From: Bacteroidetes bacterium UBA6161
GTDB lineage: Bacteria > Bacteroidota > Bacteroidia > NS11-12g > UBA955
NCBI GenBank assembly: GCA_002422315.1
Contig: DIUJ01000014.1
Span: forward strand, 1 to 5,625
Direction of reading: 5' to 3'
DNA length: 5,625 nt
A model generated the notes under the pieces. It was given only the letters and a program-made list of their open reading frames with translations. It ran no database searches and was not told the DNA's origin. Shown here piece by piece: positions 1-5,625 of this stretch. Position 1 is the first letter of the stretch; each line of letters opens with the position of its first letter. The position numbers and the translations under genes were made by a program.

Positions 1-191
1 GCTCAGACACCGGACGCTACTCTACCGTAATAGTTCCGAAAGGCACTTGGTTTCATAATAAAAACTAATCCTTAATACGGGTCTTCGGCTTCGCTCAGAC
101 ACCGGACGCTACTCTACTATTATAGTTCTGAAAGGCACTTGGTTTCAAAATAAAAATAATCCCTAACTCGGGTCTTCGGCTTCGCTCAGAC
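1..191. repeat. Tandem repeat, period about 92 bp (two copies plus the start of a third)
   Basis: Copy 1 is 1-92, copy 2 is 93-183, and the first 8 bases of a third copy (GCTCAGAC) are at 184-191, where the match stops. By eye, copies 1 and 2 differ at about nine positions including one single-base indel, so they are roughly 90% identical. The first 25 bases and the last 16 or so are unchanged; the middle part beginning TAGTTC and ending in an A-rich run varies. Each junction reads GTCTTCGGCTTCGCTCAGAC, a GC-richer block bounded by the inverted tetranucleotides GTCT and AGAC. The array starts at the window edge, so its true copy number is unknown. No protein coding is apparent. It resembles intergenic REP-like repeats of Bacteroidota in general character, which is an inference. 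Confidence 0.85.
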
Positions 192-309
192 TTTAATAAA
201 ATTAACATTAAAAATTCTCGACTAAATTCGTTACTATATTTATAGTTTACAACTCTAAGGATACGATTTATCCAAAATTCATAAAATTAGCTTTTATTTG
301 CATACCCAT
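192..309 (+). other. AT-rich leader upstream of the deacetylase gene
   Basis: This stretch after the 92-bp repeats is very AT-rich and non-coding. Two sequences differ by one base from the Bacteroidota -7 consensus TAnnTTTG: TATATTTA at 235-242 and TTTATTTG at 293-300. Neither has a clear TTTG-type -33 box about 20 bp upstream, and in DNA this AT-rich such matches arise by chance. No terminator-like hairpin followed by a T-run is visible. With the repeat array it makes up a gene-free stretch of about 309 bases. Whether the deacetylase has its own promoter here or is read through from the left cannot be decided. Confidence 0.35.
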
Positions 310-951
310 ATGAACCTTTTAGCAGATACTAGCCCAGTTTTAATTTTGGCACCCCATACGGATGATGGTGAGTTTGGTTGTGGCGGAACCATTCACAAAC
401 TATGTGAACAAGGGCGAGAAGTGTATTATGCCGCTTTTTCTGCTTGTAAACAATCTGTTCAGCCTCAGTTTGCACCCGATGTGCTAATTACGGAAGTGAA
501 AGAAGCTACCAGTATTTTAGGTATTAAACCACAAAATCTTATCCTTTTTGATTACGACGTGCGAACCTTTAGCTTTCATAGACAAGAAATCTTAGAAAAA
601 CTAATAGAATTGCGGGAACAAATAAAGCCAGGCTTGGTTTTTATGCCTTCCCTCAACGACATTCACCAAGACCATAAAACCATAGCAGAGGAAGGACTAA
701 GAGCCTTTAAATTCTCCAGTATACTTTGCTACGAAATGCCTTGGAACAATTTACAATTCAATACCTCCGGATTTGTAAAACTAAGTGAAACCAATCTGCA
801 AAAGAAAGTAGATGCTCTAAAAGCCTATAAATCACAAGCACACAGAAGCTATGCTACGGAAGAGTTTGTGCGCTCTTTGGCATTAACTAGAGGAGTTCAA
901 ATACAATCGGGTTTTGCAGAAACTTTTGAAGTGCTTCGCTTTGTAGGCTAA
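310..951 (+). CDS. PIG-L/LmbE-family zinc-dependent N-deacetylase, probably acting on a sugar precursor
   Basis: A 213-residue cytoplasmic protein of the PIG-L family, whose members remove N-acetyl groups from GlcNAc-type sugars or glycolipids. The N-terminal family motif is present as A14-P-H-T-D-D19 followed by GEFGCGGT. By analogy with MshB, H16 and D19 are zinc ligands and D18 the general base. The second motif is H119-Q-D-H122, giving the third zinc ligand (H122) and a catalytic histidine (H119). A later Y-E-M-P-W-N-N stretch (residues 141-147) and R-G-V-Q-I near the C-terminus match, from memory, a PIG-L subgroup found in polysaccharide loci. The length fits the family. I chose ATG 310 over an in-frame TTG at 298 because ATG is the stronger start and the added residues (MHTH) contribute no motif. 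Neither start has a Shine-Dalgarno. The stop overlaps the next start (TAATG), suggesting translational coupling with the O-antigen ligase-like gene and a shared role in surface glycan assembly. The substrate is unknown. A bacillithiol-type BshB is possible but less likely in this context. Confidence 0.88.
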   Translation: MNLLADTSPVLILAPHTDDGEFGCGGTIHKLCEQGREVYYAAFSACKQSVQPQFAPDVLITEVKEATSILGIKPQNLILFDYDVRTFSFHRQEILEKLIELREQIKPGLVFMPSLNDIHQDHKTIAEEGLRAFKFSSILCYEMPWNNLQFNTSGFVKLSETNLQKKVDALKAYKSQAHRSYATEEFVRSLALTRGVQIQSGFAETFEVLRFVG

Positions 952-2237
952 TGGGAAAATTAAAATCTTTATTACACTCTCCTATCGTTGTTTCTTTACT
1001 AAGCTATCTCTTTGTGTTTTCCTTGTTTTACTCCCCAAGTAAACAAAATTTTTTGTCTTGGTTTGATTTGTATTGGTACTACCCATTATATGCCCTTCTT
1101 ATTCTATTTGGATTGCTACTTCATGGAAAAAAGCAATTTGCCAAAATCAAAAACTTTACGTTTTCTGCTTTTCTTCACAATATTAAATATCAAATCCTAA
1201 GCGGCCATATCAATGGTTTACTTTGGTTTTTCTCCTTTTTAATTCTTTCTTTGTTTTCTATGTTTCTATGGCCTTATCCATTTACAGCATTTGCAAAACA
1301 AGTGATGGGCTTTATCTTCTTTGGTTTAGCGTGGACATCTTTTTTCCGTTTTGTAAGTTTCCAAAAAGCCATCCAAACTTATCTCGTAGTAGCTTTTATT
1401 GCGGCACTATTTACAATTCCAGAACAAATATTGCATCTAAATGGTATCCATATTACACCCAAAAAAGGTGCATGGCTTGGCCTATACCGCTGTTTTAGTT
1501 TTACAGACGAACCTTTTTCATTGGCATTACTTCTTTTGCCTGCTATTTTTTGGAAAATCCAAACTTGGCAGAATTTTTCTTTGAAGAAAATTTTTACTGT
1601 TGTTGTACTTCTTGTGGGCTTATTGTTTACCTTTAGTGGTGCAGGTTGGCTAGCTTTCGGATTTGCTTTGTTTGCAATTGCTTTGTATTCATCCAAAGCC
1701 TTAGTTAAATGGGCATTGGTATCGGGTATAGTTTTGTTATTTGTAGGTTTCTTTTCATACCATGGCACCCGACTTAGGATTACAGAGACTGTTTCTTTGT
1801 TTCGCCATTTCCCAGATCTGCCAGAAGAAACAGTTCTAAATGCCACAAATTCATCCTCCAGAGCAATATACCTAAATGCAATAGTAGCTGCCAAACAATT
1901 ACAAAAAAACCCCTTGAGTGGAGGCGGATTAGGTAGCCATAAAAATGCGTATAAAGAATTTATTGAAACCCCCTTAAAAAGAAGAAAGGAGGCTACTGTT
2001 CATTACAACCAAGCCGATGCAGCGAGTGGCATATTGCGGGCACTATCTGAAATGGGATTGTTTGGTTTGGCTTTTTTTGTCTTCCTTTTTTGGAGCCTAA
2101 GAAAGCACCTTCTCTACCAAAGAGCGGGGATGGGTGCTTATTGGCTCGCATTCTTGTTACACGGTGGAAATTATTTTTTACATGGCCCTTTTTTCTGGTA
2201 TTTTGTTTCCAACAAAAAAGCAGAGGACTTATCTTAA
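951..2237 (+). CDS. O-antigen ligase/polymerase-like polytopic membrane protein (WaaL/Wzy type)
   Basis: A 428-residue inner-membrane protein with about eleven hydrophobic segments, near residues 12-28, 41-58, 88-108, 117-134, 141-157, 187-203, 214-231, 231-247, 252-269, 362-382 and 394-414. The large hydrophilic loop at about 271-361, expected to be periplasmic, is the hallmark of the O-antigen ligase/polymerase superfamily. Supporting motifs are R180 followed by F-T-D-E-P before a membrane helix, R304 followed by N-P-L-S-G-G-G-L-G (320-328), and H351 with a following L-S-E-M-G-L-F-G-L, which corresponds to the family's H-N ... E-x-G-hydrophobic-G pattern. These enzymes join undecaprenyl-linked glycans to an acceptor (WaaL) or to each other (Wzy). 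Sequence alone does not separate the two roles. The ATG shares one base with the upstream deacetylase stop, so the two are very likely co-translated. The protein is complete, with a short polar tail after the last helix. High T content reflects the hydrophobic codons and is not in itself a sign of transfer. Confidence 0.85.
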   Translation: MGKLKSLLHSPIVVSLLSYLFVFSLFYSPSKQNFLSWFDLYWYYPLYALLILFGLLLHGKKQFAKIKNFTFSAFLHNIKYQILSGHINGLLWFFSFLILSLFSMFLWPYPFTAFAKQVMGFIFFGLAWTSFFRFVSFQKAIQTYLVVAFIAALFTIPEQILHLNGIHITPKKGAWLGLYRCFSFTDEPFSLALLLLPAIFWKIQTWQNFSLKKIFTVVVLLVGLLFTFSGAGWLAFGFALFAIALYSSKALVKWALVSGIVLLFVGFFSYHGTRLRITETVSLFRHFPDLPEETVLNATNSSSRAIYLNAIVAAKQLQKNPLSGGGLGSHKNAYKEFIETPLKRRKEATVHYNQADAASGILRALSEMGLFGLAFFVFLFWSLRKHLLYQRAGMGAYWLAFLLHGGNYFLHGPFFWYFVSNKKAEDLS

Positions 2238-2302
2238 CCCACATTGCAGCTACGCATCGTCCATTTAGCATAAACCAAGGAATTTATAATTTTTGAGTTT
2301 CC

Positions 2303-2646
2303 CCTCATGTTGGTGTTTGCCACCAAGCTGCCGACTGATATAAATCTCCTTAGAGAAACGTCCATTTTACTACTTTTTCCCTTCAGATTTTTCCTCATGT
2401 TGGTGTTTGCCACCAACCTGCCGATAAATATAAATTCCATAGAGACACATCCATTTTTACTGCTTTTTTTCCTCAGATTTTTCCTCAGGTTGGTGTTTGT
2501 CACCAACCTGCCGATAAATATAAATTCCATAGAGACACATCCATTTTACTGCTTTTTCCCATCAGATTTTCCCTCAGGTTGGTGTTTGCCACCAACCTGC
2601 CGATAAATATAAATTCCATAGAGACACATCCATTTTTACTACTTTT
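2303..2646. repeat. Four tandem copies of a 90-bp unit, each with a hairpin
   Basis: Copies begin at CCTCA at 2303, 2393, 2483 and 2572, giving spacings of 90, 90 and 89 bp; the last copy fades at about 2646. Each has an inverted repeat with a 5-base loop (TTTGC, or TTTGT in copy 3) at 2306-2330, 2396-2420, 2486-2510 and 2575-2599. In copies 3 and 4 the arms CAGGTTGGTG and CACCAACCTG pair perfectly over 10 bp. Copy 2 has one mismatch (third pair) and copy 1 has two. The sequence after the hairpin is also shared (CCGATAAATATAAATTCC, then GAGACACATCCATTTT, nearly invariant in copies 2-4), and copy 1 is the most diverged. No T-run follows the stems, so they are not classical terminators. The array fills most of the 438-bp gap (2238-2675) between the membrane protein gene and tex. 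The first 65 bp of the gap are featureless. Confidence 0.93.
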
Positions 2647-2647
2647 G
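2640..2647 (+). promoter_or_regulatory. Candidate -7 promoter box for tex
   Basis: TACTTTTG is an exact match to the Bacteroidota -7 consensus TAnnTTTG. It lies 28 bases upstream of the tex ATG, which would give a leader of roughly 20-25 nt. No TTTG -33 box is found at the usual distance. The box sits at the end of the fourth 90-bp repeat. The equivalent positions in copies 1-3 read TACTTTTT, TGCTTTTT and TGCTTTTT, so only the last copy makes the full consensus. The match may be chance, but a 438-bp gap before tex makes a separate promoter likely. Confidence 0.4.
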
Positions 2648-2675
2648 CGCAGCTAAGCCTTTATTATACTTAACC

Positions 2676-4799
2676 ATGAACCAAGAACAATTTATTGCTC
2701 AATTTGTGCAAGCATTGCCAAAACAAATTTCCAACACCATTGAACTACTTCAAGACAGCTGCACTGTGCCTTTTATAGCCCGCTATAGAAAAGAAAAAAC
2801 CGGGAACTTAGACGAGGTAGCCATAGAAAACATAGCAAAATACAGCAATGTGTTTGCTGATTTGATAAAACGTAAAGAAAGTGTACTACAAAGCATAGAA
2901 GAGCAAAATATGCTTACCCCCGAACTAAAAAGTAAAATAGAAAAATGTTTTGACCCCACCGAACTAGAGGATTTGTACCTGCCATACAAAAAGAAAAAAA
3001 CCACCAAGGGAATGATAGCCAAACAAAAGGGTCTAGAACCTTTGGCTAAAATATTGCTTGAACAAAACACAAGGAATATAGAAGAAGTAGCAAGCAAATA
3101 CCTAAACGAAGCTGTAGAAAATGAAGAGGAGGCCCTAAAAGGCGCATGCGATATAGTGGCAGAGTGGATAAATGAAGATGCCGAATTACGCCAAAACCTT
3201 AGGAAGAAATATACCAAAACTGCTCTTGTCCAAAGCAAAAAAAATAAAAAATGCAGTGAGGAAGAAAAAATTAAAAAATTTGGCGCCTACATAGACAAAT
3301 CCGAACCCCTACATAAGTGCCCATCCCATAGATTATTGGCAATGCTAAGGGGCGAAACCGAAGGCGTATTAAGTATTAATGTAGACATGGAACAAGAGCC
3401 CATACTTTGGGAGATTGAAAAAAAATACATACGATCAAAAAATAGCTGTACTCCTTATATACAATCTAGCATTAAAGACTCCTTTGCAAGACTTTTAAAC
3501 CCTGCACTTTCCAATGAAACTTTGCAACATTTCAAAAGCCTAGCAGACAATGATGCCATTTTGGTTTTCGGCGACAATCTTACTCAATTGCTGTTATCTC
3601 CCCCACTTGGTCAAAAGAACATATTGGCTCTAGACCCAGGATTTAGAACAGGTTGCAAATTGGTATGCTTAAACGCCCAAGGAGACTTGTTATACCACAA
3701 TACTATCTATCCACACGAGCCACAAAACCAAAAGCAAGAAGCAAGTGTACAAATAAAGACTCTTTGCGAAAAGTACAAGATAGAAGCTATTGCCATAGGC
3801 AATGGAACCGCTTCCAGAGAAACCGAAGCATTTGTAAAAGGCATAACATTTACTACCCCTCCCCAAGTATATGTGGTCAATGAGAGCGGTGCTTCTATTT
3901 ACTCGGCATCTAAAACAGGCAGAGAAGAGTTCCCAGACCATGATGTAACAGTACGCGGCGCAATAAGTATAGGAAGAAGACTCTCCGACCCTCTGGCAGA
4001 GTTGGTAAAGATAGAACCCAAAAGCATCGGTGTAGGCCAATACCAACACGATGTAAACGAAACAAAACTCAAGGAAGAATTAGACAATGTGGTGGTTCGT
4101 TGTGTAAACAAAGTAGGGGTAAATTTGAATACGGCGAGTAAACATCTTCTTGCTTATATAAGCGGGATAGGGCCTAAACTAGCAGAAAATATTGTGCAAC
4201 ATAGAAGTGAAAATGGACCTTTTAAAAGCAGAATCGACCTTAAAAAAGTTGCCAGATTAGGACCCAAAGCCTACGAACAAGCCATCGCTTTCCTTAAAGT
4301 TCCAGAGTCAAAAAATCCATTAGACAATTCCTTTGTACACCCCGAATCCTACGAAATTGTGAACAAAATGGCACAATCCATGGGTTGTAAAGTCACAGAC
4401 TTAATTGCTAACAAGGACCTCTTGAATCAAATTAATCCCCAGATTTTTGTAGACGAAAAAATAGGATTGCCTACCTTGCAAGATATACTAAAAGAACTAG
4501 AAAAGCCAGGCTTAGACCCCAGAAAACAAACCCAAATTTTCTCCTTTGATCCAAACCTAAAAACCATAAACGACCTAAGAGAAGGAATGGTGGTGCCAGG
4601 TATTGTAAACAATATTACCAACTTTGGCTGTTTTGTAGACATAGGAATAAAAGAAAGTGGACTAGTACATATCTCCAATTTATCTAAAAACTTTGTTTCC
4701 AAGGTTTCTGATGTAGTAAAAATCCAACAACAGGTTCAAGTAAAAGTACTGTCTATAGATATGCAATCTAAAAGAATACAGCTTAGTATGTTGGTATAG
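2676..4799 (+). CDS. tex: Tex/YhgF family S1-domain RNA-binding transcription accessory protein
   Basis: A 707-residue cytoplasmic protein with the full Tex domain order. The Tex-N helical region covers about residues 1-190 and includes the signature V31-P-F-I-A-R-Y-R-K-E-K-T-G-N-L-D-E47 and L-Y-L-P-Y-K near 100-105. The YqgF/RNase H-like domain starts at about 315 and shows D320-P-G-F-R-T-G. A tandem helix-hairpin-helix region spans about 485-545, with hairpins S496-G-I-G-P-K and A526-R-L-G-P-K, followed by the conserved N-P-L-D ... V-H-P-E stretch. The S1 domain, with F-G-C-F-V-D-I-G and G-L-V-H-I-S, runs from about 636 to the C-terminus. Tex proteins bind nucleic acid and are linked to transcription and RNA metabolism; the exact role differs between species. 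Length is at the short end of the family because the protein stops right after S1, without the tail seen in some homologues. The ATG fits the Tex N-terminus; no Shine-Dalgarno precedes it, as is usual in Bacteroidota. The gene stands alone after a long repeat-filled gap. Confidence 0.96.
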   Translation: MNQEQFIAQFVQALPKQISNTIELLQDSCTVPFIARYRKEKTGNLDEVAIENIAKYSNVFADLIKRKESVLQSIEEQNMLTPELKSKIEKCFDPTELEDLYLPYKKKKTTKGMIAKQKGLEPLAKILLEQNTRNIEEVASKYLNEAVENEEEALKGACDIVAEWINEDAELRQNLRKKYTKTALVQSKKNKKCSEEEKIKKFGAYIDKSEPLHKCPSHRLLAMLRGETEGVLSINVDMEQEPILWEIEKKYIRSKNSCTPYIQSSIKDSFARLLNPALSNETLQHFKSLADNDAILVFGDNLTQLLLSPPLGQKNILALDPGFRTGCKLVCLNAQGDLLYHNTIYPHEPQNQKQEASVQIKTLCEKYKIEAIAIGNGTASRETEAFVKGITFTTPPQVYVVNESGASIYSASKTGREEFPDHDVTVRGAISIGRRLSDPLAELVKIEPKSIGVGQYQHDVNETKLKEELDNVVVRCVNKVGVNLNTASKHLLAYISGIGPKLAENIVQHRSENGPFKSRIDLKKVARLGPKAYEQAIAFLKVPESKNPLDNSFVHPESYEIVNKMAQSMGCKVTDLIANKDLLNQINPQIFVDEKIGLPTLQDILKELEKPGLDPRKQTQIFSFDPNLKTINDLREGMVVPGIVNNITNFGCFVDIGIKESGLVHISNLSKNFVSKVSDVVKIQQQVQVKVLSIDMQSKRIQLSMLV

Positions 4800-4818
4800 A
4801 AAAAGACTCTTCCATACC
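4793..4818. other. Imperfect hairpin overlapping the tex stop codon
   Basis: GGTATAGAA and TTCCATACC can pair as an 8-bp stem with one A-C mismatch and an 8-base loop. The tex stop codon (TAG, 4797-4799) is inside the left arm. No T-run follows, so intrinsic termination is doubtful. It could stabilise the tex mRNA 3' end, or be chance. Confidence 0.3.
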
Positions 4819-4860
4819 TTCTACGGAACCAATGTCACACAACAAGGCTTTATAAAGTGG

Positions 4861-4868
4861 TATTTTTG
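4861..4868 (+). promoter_or_regulatory. Candidate -7 promoter box for the methyltransferase gene
   Basis: TATTTTTG matches the Bacteroidota -7 consensus TAnnTTTG exactly. It ends only 5 bases before the ATG at 4874, so transcription from it would start almost at the start codon and give a leaderless or nearly leaderless mRNA. There is no TTTG -33 box about 20 bp upstream. The alternative is read-through from tex across 74 bp. Confidence 0.3.
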
Positions 4869-4873
4869 CAGCC

Positions 4874-5470
4874 ATGAATAAAAACTTTTGGGATGAAAAA
4901 TTTGGAACTAAAGAATTCATTTATGGTACAGAACCAAATGAATATTTAAAAGAAGAATTGGTACACCTGCAAAAAGGCAAAGCTTTGTTTGTGTGCGAAG
5001 GAGAAGGCCGCAATGCAGTTTATGCAGCAACTAAAGGTTGGGAGGTGCTTGCTTTTGACCAAAGTGAAGAAGGTAAAAGGAAAAGCAACTTATTGGCTCA
5101 ACAAAAAAACACTAAAATAGAATTTCTTATAGCCGATGCCGCAGAATTTACTTATGGAGAAGAACTATATGACCTTGTAGTTTTGATTTATGCTCATTTC
5201 CCACCATATCTTCGCAACCATGTTCACAAACAGTGCTTACAAAGTTTAAAACCCGGAGGCATATTGCTATTGGAGGCTTTTAACCCAAAACAAATATCGA
5301 ACAATAGCGGAGGACCTAAAGACCCCACCATGCTTTACAGTAAAGAAATGATGGAAGAAGATTTTGAAGGATATAATTGCCATATAGAAGTCCTTCAAAC
5401 AGAATTACATGAAGGAAAGTACCACGAAGGCATAGCAGAAATTATAAGAGTAAAAGTTGAGAAAATATAA
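4874..5470 (+). CDS. Class I SAM-dependent methyltransferase (TehB/TPMT-like small enzyme)
   Basis: A 198-residue soluble, cytoplasmic protein with a Rossmann-type methyltransferase fold. It opens with W6-D-E-K-F and F15-I-Y-G-T-E-P-N22, a start typical of a group of small methyltransferases annotated as TehB- or thiopurine-methyltransferase-like. The SAM-binding motif I is L38-F-V-C-E-G-E-G-R-N47. D62 in A-F-D-Q-S64 is the expected acidic residue binding the ribose hydroxyls, D88 in I-A-D-A-A contacts the adenine side, and L125-K-P-G-G-I-L-L-L-E134 is the usual post-motif strand. G147-P-K-D-P-T-M-L-Y155 near the C-terminus resembles a segment common in this group. The substrate cannot be read from the sequence: tellurite, thiol or another small molecule are options, and I would not call it tehB. 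ATG 4874 keeps the whole N-terminal motif and has no Shine-Dalgarno. It lies 74 bp after tex on the same strand, with its own candidate -7 box. Confidence 0.87.
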   Translation: MNKNFWDEKFGTKEFIYGTEPNEYLKEELVHLQKGKALFVCEGEGRNAVYAATKGWEVLAFDQSEEGKRKSNLLAQQKNTKIEFLIADAAEFTYGEELYDLVVLIYAHFPPYLRNHVHKQCLQSLKPGGILLLEAFNPKQISNNSGGPKDPTMLYSKEMMEEDFEGYNCHIEVLQTELHEGKYHEGIAEIIRVKVEKI

Positions 5471-5625
5471 TTCAACCTACATAATGTTTCGAAAATCATA
5501 GGATATCTATTTATTTTAGAAGTTCTAGTTTATAAACCATTGTATGCCTTACTAAAAAATAAACTTTAAAAATCATGCATCTACCACTTCCTAAATCAGA
5601 CAATTAAACCCAAAATACGCATTAG
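5471..5625. other. Non-coding tail of the window
   Basis: An AT-rich stretch with no open reading frame of useful length on either strand. A small inverted repeat TAGAA-G-TTCTA lies near 5517-5527 without a T-run. No clear terminator, tRNA or copy of either repeat family is seen. The downstream gene is outside the window. Confidence 0.5.

Noticed and set aside
298..309. Upstream in-frame TTG start for the deacetylase, adding MHTH
   Set aside because: An ATG follows 12 bases later, the extra residues add nothing to the conserved domain, and no ribosome binding site favours the TTG.
1379..1894. 171-codon open frame on the minus strand within the membrane protein gene
   Set aside because: It lies wholly inside a well-supported gene with conserved motifs, and its translation shows no domain-like features.
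2306..2599. Hairpins in the repeat array as intrinsic terminators of the glycan gene pair
   Set aside because: None of the stems is followed directly by a T-run; the next bases are CCGATAAATAT or similar.
2307..2606. Small repeat-containing proteins on either strand
   Set aside because: They are explained by a 90-bp DNA repeat whose period is divisible by three. The frame breaks at the 89-bp step and there is no start context or recognisable domain.
2303..2646. CRISPR-like array
   Set aside because: The sequence between the hairpins is conserved from copy to copy, so there are no unique spacers. The unit is about 90 bp and no cas gene is present.
2783..3238. 151-codon open frame on the minus strand within tex
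   Set aside because: It is antisense to the conserved Tex-N region. Its hydrophobic, Ser/Phe-rich translation is what lysine-rich coding DNA gives on the other strand.
5575..5607. Short reading frame starting at the ATG at 5575 (10 codons)
   Set aside because: It is too short, with no homology or context to support it.

Overview
The window looks like a chromosomal segment of a low-GC member of the Bacteroidota, perhaps a Cytophagales- or Sphingobacteriales-like lineage. The evidence is the AT-rich composition, the absence of Shine-Dalgarno sequences before any start codon, Bacteroidota-type -7 boxes (TAnnTTTG) before two genes, and the protein types present. All four supported genes lie on the + strand and use standard stop codons (TAA or TAG).

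Layout. Positions 1-191 hold the end of a tandem repeat with a period of about 92 bp that continues off the left edge. An AT-rich leader follows. Next is a two-gene, translationally coupled unit: a PIG-L/LmbE-type zinc N-deacetylase (310-951), then a polytopic membrane protein of the O-antigen ligase/polymerase (WaaL/Wzy) type (951-2237) that overlaps it by one base. This pair probably serves surface-glycan or glycolipid assembly and may be the tail of a longer polysaccharide operon lying to the left.

Positions 2238-2675 are non-coding and filled by four tandem copies of an 89-90 bp unit (2303-2646). Each copy carries a hairpin, and the stem goes from two mismatches in copy 1 to a perfect 10 bp in copies 3 and 4. 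The last copy runs into a TAnnTTTG box that may drive the next gene.

That gene is tex (2676-4799), a full-length Tex/YhgF RNA-binding factor with Tex-N, YqgF-like, helix-hairpin-helix and S1 domains. After 74 bp with another -7-like box comes a class I SAM-dependent methyltransferase (4874-5470). The last 155 bp show nothing convincing.

I see no new multi-gene system. Apart from the two repeat families, the content is ordinary. The most unusual element is the hairpin-bearing 90-bp array between the glycan genes and tex.
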